A DNA stretch of 52,402 nt from positions 1-52,402 of the forward strand of contig JACRIO010000164.1 in the NCBI GenBank assembly GCA_016220035.1. The letters are read 5' to 3'. The notes beneath the pieces were generated by a model, which worked only from the letters and a program-made list of their open reading frames with translations, was not told the DNA's origin and did not search any database. This DNA comes from Planctomycetota bacterium. Lineage in GTDB: Bacteria > Planctomycetota > UBA1135 > GCA-002686595. Shown piece by piece: positions 1 through 7,700 of this stretch. The position numbers and the translations under genes were made by a program. How positions within the stretch are numbered: the first letter of the stretch is position 1; the number at the start of each line of letters is the position of its first letter.

Positions 1-895
1 CGCGCGCGCCGGGCTTCTTGCCGGCATGCAGCGCGTGGATGCGCAGCATGCAGAGCTCCACGAGCGCGTCCGCGGCCTCGGTGAAGACCCGGATCGCTTC
101 TTCGTCGCCCGCGGCGGCGCGCACCTCGGGCAGGTCCTCGCTCGAGAGCGGCGCCCCGATCCCGGCGCGCGCGGCGAAGCGCTCGTTGATCGCGCGCATC
201 GAGAGCCATTCCTCGAACACGGCGCCGGCCTTCGACTCCATCTGCCACGCCTTCGGCAGCGTCTGCTTCACCGCGTCGAGCCCGAGGATCTCGCCGCGCA
301 GTTTCAGGGCTTCGGCGAGGCCGGTGCCGCCGCCGAGGTAGTACGCGTTGCCGACGCCGCGCAGGAGGCCCTGCGCATCGCACTCCTCGCCCCAGGCGCA
401 CGCCTCGCCGTCGGAAGCGAGCGTTTGGATCGGGCGCGCGAGCCGCAGCCCTTCCGTCGCGAGTTCGCGCTCGAGCTGCGCGCAGAAGTCCGGCATGCGC
501 GGACCGTTCCTGAGCACGCCGATGCCGCGTCCATCGGCCGTCTTCAGGCCGGGCATGCACATTCCGATCACGACGTCGCGCTCACCCGCCTGCGCCGCGA
601 CGGAGAGGATCGCGCCGGCCGCGGCCTCGACCCACATTTCGCCTTGAAGGGCCTCGATGTCGCTCGGGACGACCTGCTTGCGCTGGAACGCGACGAGCTG
701 CTGGGCGACGGACGCCGGCTCGAAGCCCGCGATGCGCTCGTAGCACGTCGACGCCATCGCGGGACCGGCCGCGAGCTCCAGGGCGCCCTCCTCGGCGAGC
801 ACGAGCACCTGGTGCGCCTTGACCTCGCTCGCGCCGCCGTCGACGCCGACGAGCAGGACGTTGTCGGGGAACGTGGACATGCGGGTCGTGCCCAT
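1..895 (-). CDS. ROK/glucokinase-like sugar kinase, partial (C-terminus off the window)
   Basis: An open minus-strand frame runs from ATG at 895 to the window edge with no stop, giving about 298 residues. The N-terminus reads NVLLVGVDGGASEVKAHQVL, a phosphate-1 type loop of the ASKHA (actin/hexokinase) fold. Near residue 125 is GMCMPGLK followed by RNGPRMPDF, which resembles the G-x-PG-x-N-x-P pattern of ROK kinases. Near residue 200 is a glycine-rich YYLGGGTGLAEAL stretch like the second phosphate loop. ROK proteins are cytoplasmic sugar or amino-sugar kinases, or transcriptional repressors; no helix-turn-helix precedes the kinase region, so a kinase is more likely. The substrate cannot be told. 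A second in-frame ATG at 880 is an alternative start, and neither has a clear Shine-Dalgarno. It is divergent from lemA. Confidence 0.7.
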   Translation of the reverse strand, partial: MGTTRMSTFPDNVLLVGVDGGASEVKAHQVLVLAEEGALELAAGPAMASTCYERIAGFEPASVAQQLVAFQRKQVVPSDIEALQGEMWVEAAAGAILSVAAQAGERDVVIGMCMPGLKTADGRGIGVLRNGPRMPDFCAQLERELATEGLRLARPIQTLASDGEACAWGEECDAQGLLRGVGNAYYLGGGTGLAEALKLRGEILGLDAVKQTLPKAWQMESKAGAVFEEWLSMRAINERFAARAGIGAPLSSEDLPEVRAAAGDEEAIRVFTEAADALVELCMLRIHALHAGKKPGAR

Positions 896-1051
896 TTCGG
901 GCCGCGGCCGCGCCGGTGTCAAGGCGCGCGGCACGGCCGCCTTCGTCGCGGCGAGCTTCGGAAATCCAACGAAGCTCGAATGCCGCGCTCCTTCGCGCAT
1001 ACTGCCCCGCGCCTCGGCGGCGCGCCGAATTTCCCCCATCGCGAGCTTTCC

Positions 1052-1717
1052 ATGATCCCGTTCGATTCCTCTCGCTCCTCGTCTTCGATGCCCGCGCGGC
1101 GCGGCGCCATCGCCAAGGGCTGCCTCGTCGCCGTCGGCGTCGTCGTCGTCGTGCTCCTCCTCGGCGCCGTGCTCGGCATCGGCAGCTACAACGGCCTCGC
1201 CTCGACGCAGGAGAACGCGAAGGCGAAGTGGGCCGAGATCGACAACCAGTACAAACGCCGCTTCGACCTCGTGCCCAACCTCGTGGAGACGGTGAAGGGT
1301 GCCGCGAACTTCGAAACGTCGACGCTCACGGCCGTCACCGAGGCGCGCGCGTCGGTGGGCCGTGCGCAGCTCCCGAGCAACCTCCCCACGGACTCCGCAC
1401 AGCTCCAGGCGTACATCCAGGCGCAGCAGGGGCTCGGGAGCGCGCTCCAGCGGTTGTTCGTGGTGAGCGAGCAGTACCCGCAGTTGCGCGCGACGGAGAA
1501 CTTCAAGGATCTCCAGTCGCAGCTCGAGGGCACCGAGAACCGCATCACGGTGGCGCGGCGCGACTACATCGACGCGGTCCGGGCCTACAACACGAAGCTC
1601 GCGACCTTCCCAGGCAACATGCTCGGCGGGTTCTTCCGCTTCGAGCGCTTGTCGCAGCTCGAGATCGACTCCGCGGAGCGCGCGGTGCCCAAGGTCGACT
1701 TCGGCGAGAAGAAGTGA
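1052..1717 (+). CDS. lemA: LemA family membrane protein
   Basis: A 221-residue protein beginning MIPFDSS. A single hydrophobic segment lies at about residues 25-46, followed by the LemA signature YNGL...ENAKAKWAEIDNQYKRRFDLVPNLVETVKG (about residues 46-83) and a long helical domain. LemA proteins are inner-membrane proteins with an extended helical soluble domain; their biochemical role is poorly known. The reading frame is open far upstream, but the family N-terminus and the membrane segment support the start at 1052. An ATG at 1088 is an alternative. Two TPM-domain genes follow in the same direction, a gene order repeatedly seen for lemA, so the three probably form an operon acting at the envelope. 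Confidence 0.9.
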   Translation: MIPFDSSRSSSSMPARRGAIAKGCLVAVGVVVVVLLLGAVLGIGSYNGLASTQENAKAKWAEIDNQYKRRFDLVPNLVETVKGAANFETSTLTAVTEARASVGRAQLPSNLPTDSAQLQAYIQAQQGLGSALQRLFVVSEQYPQLRATENFKDLQSQLEGTENRITVARRDYIDAVRAYNTKLATFPGNMLGGFFRFERLSQLEIDSAERAVPKVDFGEKK

Positions 1718-1740
1718 CGCGCGACGGAAGACGCGTGCGC

Positions 1741-2562
1741 ATGTTTCAGAAGCTCCTGGTCCTCGTGGTCGCCGCCGTGCTCGGTGGGTTCGCGATCACG
1801 CGCCCGCTCGCGGCGAGCACGGTGCTCCCGGCGATCGTCGCGGACATCCAGGTGCCCGCGAACGACGGTTGGGTCACGGACCTCGCGCACCTCCTCACGA
1901 CCCCGGAGGAGCGCGAGCTCGAAGCCGCCATGGAGGCCTACAAGCGCGGCTCGGGCCACGACATCGCGCTCCTCACCGTGCCCGACCTCCAGGGCCGTTC
2001 GATCGAGGAGTTCGCGCTCGAAGTGGCGCGTGCGTGGAAGCTCGGCGCGGTCGAGAAGCACGACGGCGCGCTGCTCGTCGTCGCGAAGAACGATCGCAAG
2101 CTGCGCATCGAGGTCGGCCGCGGGCTCGAGGGTTCGCTCACCGACGCACGCTGCGCGCAGATCATCCGCAACGAGATCACGCCGGAGTTCAAGGCAGGCC
2201 GTTTCGGGCTCGGACTCCGTCGCGGCATCGCCGCGATGCAGTCCGCCGCCGGAGGTGCGGCGGTCGAGCGGCCGACGGACGCGCCGCGAGCGATCCCCGA
2301 GCAAGCGCCGGAGGTCGGTCTCGACGTCGGCTCTCTCACCTGCGTGATCCTCTTCTTGATCTTCTTCGTCTGGATCCTGAACCGCCTGCGTCGGCTCGGC
2401 GGTGGGCGTTGGACGAGCGGTCGCAGGAGCTTTGGCGGCGGGTCGTGGGGTTGGAGCGTCGGCGGAGGTCGGTCGAGCTTCGGTGGCGGAGGAGGCGGCG
2501 GCTTCAGCGGCTTCGGCGGAGGCGGCGGATTCTCGGGCGGCGGCGCGTCGGGGAGTTGGTGA
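1741..2562 (+). CDS. TPM-domain (YgcG-like) membrane protein with glycine-rich tail
   Basis: A 273-residue protein. It has an N-terminal signal or anchor helix (about residues 4-24) and a TPM domain at about 38-165, with GWVTDLAHLLTTPEERELEAAM, a GHDIALLTVPDL strand and DGALLVVAKNDRKLRIEVGRGLEG. A transmembrane helix follows at about 197-217 (LTCVILFLIFFVWIL). The C-terminus is rich in Gly, Ser and Phe and ends GGGASGSW, as in the YgcG family. TPM domains have been described as phosphatase-like or as envelope assembly factors; the activity here is not known. ATG 1741 starts 23 bases after the lemA stop, and the stop overlaps the next start (TGATG-type coupling). The context suggests a LemA-linked envelope function. 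Confidence 0.87.
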   Translation: MFQKLLVLVVAAVLGGFAITRPLAASTVLPAIVADIQVPANDGWVTDLAHLLTTPEERELEAAMEAYKRGSGHDIALLTVPDLQGRSIEEFALEVARAWKLGAVEKHDGALLVVAKNDRKLRIEVGRGLEGSLTDARCAQIIRNEITPEFKAGRFGLGLRRGIAAMQSAAGGAAVERPTDAPRAIPEQAPEVGLDVGSLTCVILFLIFFVWILNRLRRLGGGRWTSGRRSFGGGSWGWSVGGGRSSFGGGGGGGFSGFGGGGGFSGGGASGSW

Positions 2563-3356
2563 TGATCCACGTGATCGCGATGCTGCTCCAGACCGGAGCG
2601 ACCGACCTGTGGACCGAGGAGCGCCACCCGTGGCTCTTCGAGCTCGCGCGCTGGGGTCCGTACGCGCTCGGCGCGTTGCTCCTGTTCCTCGTCGCGAAAG
2701 CACTCGTCCGTCAGCGCCGCTATCGCGCGCTCTCCGTGCTCGGCGATCGCGATCAAGCCGCTGTGCACGCGGCGCTCGCCGACGCGGAGAAGCGCACCGT
2801 CGGCGAGATCGTGCCCGTCGTGCTCGAGCGCTCCGACGAGCATGCGGGCGCCCGCTGGACGTGCGCGCTCGTGACGCTGCTCGCGTGCAGCACGCTGCTC
2901 GAGGCGCATCTGTCTTGGACGCAGCCGCACTGGCTGCTGCTCGAGCAACTCGGGTTCGGCGCGCTCGGTTACGGGCTCGCGTGGCTGCTCCCGGACCTGC
3001 AGCGCGTGTTCGTGTCCGAGGCGCGTGCCGGCGAGATGGCGGAGGAGCAGGCGCTTCAGGAATTCCATCGCCTCGGACTGCACCGCACCGCGGGGCGCAC
3101 CGGCGTGCTCCTCTTCGTCAGCCTCTTCGAGCGGCGCGTCATCGTGCTCGGCGACGAGGGCGTCGCGTCCAAGGTGAACGAGGGGCACTGGGTCGAGACG
3201 CGCGAGCACGTCCTCGCGGGCATCCGCCGCGGATCGCTCGCGCACGGCCTCGTCGAGGGCATCCGCGCCTCGGGCAAGGTGCTCGCGGAGCATCATCCTT
3301 GGACCGACGGCGATCGGAACGAGCTCCCCGATCGACTCGTCGTTCGCCAACGCTGA
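2562..3356 (+). CDS. Second TPM-domain membrane protein
   Basis: A 264-residue protein whose ATG (2562) shares a base with the stop of the preceding TPM gene, so translation is probably coupled. A membrane segment lies at about residues 32-50 (WGPYALGALLLFLVAKALV). The TPM-like region then has AALADAEKRTVGEIVPVVLERSDEH, and two further hydrophobic stretches fall near 105-150. The C-terminal half carries LHRTAGRTGVLLFVSLFERRVIVLGDEGVASKV, typical of the membrane-embedded TPM subfamily that accompanies YgcG and LemA. The catalytic role is unknown. The stop codon lies inside the first copy of a tandem 58-base repeat. Confidence is high that it is a gene and good for the family. Confidence 0.85.
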   Translation: MIHVIAMLLQTGATDLWTEERHPWLFELARWGPYALGALLLFLVAKALVRQRRYRALSVLGDRDQAAVHAALADAEKRTVGEIVPVVLERSDEHAGARWTCALVTLLACSTLLEAHLSWTQPHWLLLEQLGFGALGYGLAWLLPDLQRVFVSEARAGEMAEEQALQEFHRLGLHRTAGRTGVLLFVSLFERRVIVLGDEGVASKVNEGHWVETREHVLAGIRRGSLAHGLVEGIRASGKVLAEHHPWTDGDRNELPDRLVVRQR

Positions 3357-3468
3357 CGGATCCGCGCGCGCGGTCCGCGCCGGCTTTTCGTCCTCCGTCG
3401 CGGATCGGAGCTGACGGATTCGCGTGCGCGGTCCGTGCCCGCCTTTCGTCCTGCGTCGCGGATCGGAT
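3353..3468. repeat. Tandem direct repeat, two 58-base copies between convergent genes
   Basis: Copy 1 is 3353-3410 and copy 2 is 3411-3468. They differ at 7 of 58 positions by eye. Each copy starts CTGACGGAT; the TGA in copy 1 is the stop codon of the upstream TPM gene, and copy 2 abuts the stop of nagB on the other strand. Each copy has outward arms GATCCGCG (GATTCGCG in copy 2) and CGCGGATC that could pair, enclosing a T-rich step (CTTTTCG or CCTTTCG). It may act as a bidirectional terminator, but it is unusual in being duplicated. Confidence 0.85.
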
Positions 3469-4208
3469 CAGCCCGCGGCGGAGCGATCGACGAGCAGACG
3501 CAGGTCGGGGTGGCCGTGGAGCTGGCTCGCGGGCCAATCGGGGTCGGCCGTCGCGGCGAGCGTGCGCGCGACGAGTGCGCGTTTCTCGGGACCGAAAGCG
3601 AGCACGCGCAGCCGTCGGGCCTCGAGGATCGTCGCGATACCCATCGTGATCGCGTGCGTCGGCACCCGATCGAGCCCGCCGAATGCGGCCGCGGCATCGG
3701 CGCGCGTCCAGGGATGCAGCTCGACGCGGCGCGTGCGCGAAGCACGCTCCGAGCCCGGCTCGTTGAACGCGACGTGTCCATTGCGTCCGATGCCGAGCAC
3801 CAGGAGATCGATCCCGCCCGCGTCTCGAATCGCGCGCTCGAAGTCCGCGCAGGGATCGATGCGGTCCGACGCGCCCGGGGCGCCGACGTTCTCGCCGACG
3901 TCGGGGAAGCCCGTGTTCGCCGCGGGAATGCCGGCGGGGTCGAAGAAGTGCTCACGCATCCACCGGCGGAAGGCGCGCGGATGATCGGGCGTCAGGCCGC
4001 AGTACTCGTCCAGGTTGAACGTCCGCACGCTGGCGAAGTCGAGCCCTTCGTCACGGTGCATGCGCGCGAGCTCGCGGTACAGCCCGGTCGGAGTGTTCCC
4101 CGTCGCGAGGCCGAGGACGGCGTCCGGACGCACGCGCACCAGCTCCGCGACCTCGACGGCGAGCTCGCGCTCCGCCTGGGTACGGGTCCCGAAGACGCGG
4201 CATTCCAT
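3468..4208 (-). CDS. nagB: Glucosamine-6-phosphate deaminase (NagB-like)
   Basis: A 246-residue protein that would convert glucosamine-6-phosphate to fructose-6-phosphate and ammonia in the cytoplasm. Family signatures visible are VLGLATGNTPTGLYREL (phosphate-binding loop), SVRTFNLDEYCGL (catalytic Asp region) and LLVLGIGRNGHVAFNEPGS (active-site histidine loop), with ATHAITMGIATI-like sequence near the C-terminus. The start MECRVFG fits the family; an in-frame ATG at 4226 would add six residues. The gene begins 14-32 bases after the stop of the response regulator on the same strand, so it may be the third gene of a histidine kinase-regulator-nagB operon, an unusual pairing. The stop abuts the tandem repeat shared with the convergent TPM gene. 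Confidence 0.88.
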   Translation of the reverse strand: MECRVFGTRTQAERELAVEVAELVRVRPDAVLGLATGNTPTGLYRELARMHRDEGLDFASVRTFNLDEYCGLTPDHPRAFRRWMREHFFDPAGIPAANTGFPDVGENVGAPGASDRIDPCADFERAIRDAGGIDLLVLGIGRNGHVAFNEPGSERASRTRRVELHPWTRADAAAAFGGLDRVPTHAITMGIATILEARRLRVLAFGPEKRALVARTLAATADPDWPASQLHGHPDLRLLVDRSAAG

Positions 4209-4240
4209 GCTGCGGAGGTCGTGCATGCCCGCGGTGCGCG

Positions 4241-4717
4241 TCAGGCGCCCGTCGAGCTCCTCCGCATCCCGACTTGGAGCTCGGGGTGCGTGTTGTGCTT
4301 CAGCCAGTACTGGCCGAACACGGTGAGCATCTCCTGCAGGTCCTCGAATGCGACCGGCTTCACCAAGTACGAATTGCACCCGGCGTCGTAGGCACGATTG
4401 ACGTCGCCCTGCTCGTGCGACGAGGTGAGCATCACGACCGGGATGCGCCGCAATTCCGGCCGGTTTCGCATCCATGCGAGGAGGTCGATTCCGCTCCCGC
4501 CCGGCATTTTCAAGTCGAGCAGGATCAACCTGGGCAGCGGATTCGCGAGGCGGTCATGGAACGGGGCTTCGCCGCTCAGGTAGGCGCGCGCCTGCGCCAC
4601 GTTCTCCGCCGTGCGCGTCGCGAGCTCGATGCCCGCGCGACGGAGGGCGCGTTGGACCAGGACGATGTCGTTGGGATCGTCCTCGACGATGAGGAGCGGA
4701 GCGCTGTCGTTCGTCAT
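4241..4717 (-). CDS. Single-domain response regulator (Rcp1/CheY-like)
   Basis: A 158-residue receiver domain with no output domain. The acidic pocket is LLIVEDDPND (Asp13/Asp14), the phospho-acceptor lies in LILLDLKMPGG (Asp68), and the conserved Thr98 (MLTSS) and Lys120 (YLVKP) are present. The pattern VEDDPNDIVLVQRAL and the loop before the acceptor Asp are characteristic of small regulators paired with phytochrome-like or PAS/GAF kinases (Rcp1 type). The ATG at 4717 overlaps the kinase stop as ATGA, so the two are coupled and the kinase is its evident phosphodonor. With no DNA-binding domain, output must be through protein contact or a phosphorelay. A second ATG at 4726 is possible. Confidence 0.9.
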   Translation of the reverse strand: MTNDSAPLLIVEDDPNDIVLVQRALRRAGIELATRTAENVAQARAYLSGEAPFHDRLANPLPRLILLDLKMPGGSGIDLLAWMRNRPELRRIPVVMLTSSHEQGDVNRAYDAGCNSYLVKPVAFEDLQEMLTVFGQYWLKHNTHPELQVGMRRSSTGA

Positions 4718-7700
4718 GCTGTGCATTCCGTGGAGGGAAGTTCGATCCAGAATCGGCTGCCTTCGCCGGGTCGAGACTCGACGCCCGCCCGTCCGCCCAT
4801 GCGTTCGGCGGCGCGCCGGACGATCGCGAGCCCGATGCCCGTGCCCGGGTATTCGTTGTGCCCATGCAGACGCTCGAAGGCGCGGAAGATGCGTTCGTGG
4901 TGCTCGGGGTCGATGCCGATCCCTTCGTCCGCGACCCACAGACGCATGCACTCTCCACGCGGTTCGGACCAGACGCGGATCCGGGGCGAGCGGCCCTTGC
5001 GCGTGAACTTCGCGGCGTTGGTGAGCAGGTTCGAGATCGCCTGGACGAGGGTCGGTCCGTGCCCGACCACGCGGTGCAGTTCGGTTTCGATCGTGAGCTC
5101 GGCGCCGCTCGCCTCGAGCACCGAATGCACGAGCGCGCGCGCCTCGCGAACCACGTCCACCGTGGTGAGCGGCTGCGGGATGATCTCCGTCTTGCCCATC
5201 CGGCTGTACGCCAGGAGGTCGAGGAGCATGCGGTCCATGCGCTCGGCCGCCGCGGTCACGCGCGCGAGGTAGTCGATGCCCTCCACGTCCAGACGCTCGC
5301 CGTAGTCTTCCAGCACCGCGGTCCCGAGTCCTTGGATCGTGCGCAAGGGCGCGCGCAGGTCGTGCGAGACGGTGCGGACGTAGCTCTCGAGTTCCTCGTT
5401 GACCTCGGTGAGCTCGAGCGTGCGCTCCAGCACCCGCTGCTCCAATTCCTCGGCGTTGCGCCGGACCTTCTCGTGCAGCCGGATCTGCAGCAGACCGACG
5501 GCGAGAAGGCCGGCGATCTCGCGCCCGAGCAGGATGGCGCTCTCCGCCGGAGGCTGCGTGTTCCCGAAGCAGAGGTTGAAGGTGCCGAGGAGCTGTTCGT
5601 GTGCGATCAGCGGGATCTGAGCGACGGAACGCACCCCTTCCCGAACCAGGATCGGAAAGGTGTGGCTCTTCGCCTGCTGCGCTTCGACGTCGGACACGAC
5701 GACCTCGTGACCGCGCCGCAAGCGGTCGAGATCGTCGAACGGGAACTCGCCGAGCGCGATGCGCTGGCCGGGCGGCACGCGAGTCGGACCATCCGAATCG
5801 ACTGCCGCGAGCGTGACCGATTGATCGGCTTCGTCGATCAACGAGACGCTCGCCCGCGGACAGCCGATGGAGGCCCGCGTCGCCGCGAGCGCGCTCGCAA
5901 GGAGCTCCTCCGACGAACGCGAATGGAGGATCGAGCTCCCGATGCGGTTGAGGATCGCGAGCCGCTCGGAAAGCCGGCGTTGCTCTTCCGCGCGTGCACG
6001 GAGCTGCGTGGCCAAGCGCGCTTGACGCAGACCGACCGCGAGCAGGTTCGCCACCTCGCGCAGGAAGTCGAGCTCGGCCGACTCGAGGCGACCGGCGCGA
6101 CTGCGACCCGCGATGAGCACGCCGAGCAACTGCTCGCCCAGGACGAGCGGTGTGACCGTGTAGGAGCGGACGTTCTCCTGGAGGAGCAGGGCATGGATCG
6201 GCTTGGAAGGGCTCCGCCCCTCGACGTCCTCGACGATCCACGGCTTGCCCTCGAGCAGGTCCTCCACGCTTCCGAGATCCGCTCGCTCGACCGAGATCTG
6301 CGTTCCGACGGGCACCTTGCCCGCTCCGCGCGTCACCTGCGCCAGGACCTGGAACGTGCGCGTGGTCCCGTCGAACAGCAGCATGCTCGCGCGTTGGCAG
6401 CCGAGCACCTCGTGGATGCGTTCGACCGTCGTGAGCGCGATGCCGGCCTCGCTCTGTTCCTCGAGAATGTGGCGGCCGATCAGGTGCAGGGTCTTGAGCC
6501 GTGTCGTCAGGTCCTGCTCGCTCTCGTGCAGTCGCACCTGCTCGATCGCGAGCGCGAGCATGTCCGCGACCTCGCGCAGGAACTTGGCGTCTTCCTCCGG
6601 CAGGCCGCCGACGTGATCGAGGCCCACGTTCAGGGTTCCGTGCAATTGGCCCTGCAGCGCGAGCGGCGCGAGCACCGACGCACGGATGCCCTCCTGCATG
6701 ATCACGCGGACGCATTCCGAGGGTGACTGGAGCTGCGCGAGGTCCTCGAAAGTCGCGATCTCCCCCGACCGGAGCTTCGAGAGCTCGCGTCTCGCCAGCG
6801 ATTCGGAGCCGGTTTCGAAGCCGATCCAGGCCTTCGAGCCTTTCGCTGCGTCGACCGCGATCAGGCGTCCGCCCATCGCGTCGGCATCGAGCAGAGTGAC
6901 GCTGACGCGCGCACACCGCAGTTGCGCACGCACGCGTTCCACGGCCGCGCCGGCGATGCCCTCGATCGTGTCCGATGCGAGAATTGCGCGCCCGATCTCG
7001 TGCAGCGTCTCCAACCGCTTCGTCAGGCGCTTGCGATGCTCCTCCGAGCGCGTGCGCTCGATCACGATGCCCGCCATGCTCGCCGTGAGGTCGAACAGCG
7101 ACGCTTCGCGCAGTCCGGGCTCGTGCGGTTCGCGCCAATAGTAGGAAGCGGTTCCGAGCACCTCGCCGCGCGCGGACAAGACGGGGTTCGACCACACCGC
7201 GCGGACATCGATGCTGTCGAGCAGGTCGCGCACGCTCGCGACGAGCGGGTCCCCGCGCACGTCGCTCACGATCACGCGCGCCTTCGTGACGACCGCGCGA
7301 CCGCAGGGACTCGTGTCGTACCCGATCGGCAGATTGCGCACGACGCTCGTGAATTCGACGGGAAGGGACGGAGCCGCGACGATGCTCAACGACTTCCCGT
7401 CGGAGGATCCGAGCAGGATCGCTCCGCGTGTTCCGAGCATCTGGCGCTCCATGCCGACGATCAGCGTGGAGAGCGTCTCCCCGAGCGGGCGCTCTTCGAG
7501 CGCGAGCTGCATCACCTGTTGATGCGTCGTGGTCACGTTGCGGGCGAGGTGGCGCTCGATCGCGAGCGCCGCCAGGCTCGTCGCCGTCTCCAAGAGCTCG
7601 CGTTCACGCGCTTCCGGTCGGCGCAGTTGACGCCAATACATCGCGAACGTGCCGAGCACTTCGCCTTCGCCCGAGAGAATCGGTTGCGACCAACCCGAGC

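Noticed and set aside
4858-6726. Long plus-strand open frame (622 codons) opposite the histidine kinase
   Set aside because: It is antisense to a strongly supported kinase, has an Arg/Glu/Asp-rich composition and no domain. Long antisense frames are expected at this G+C.
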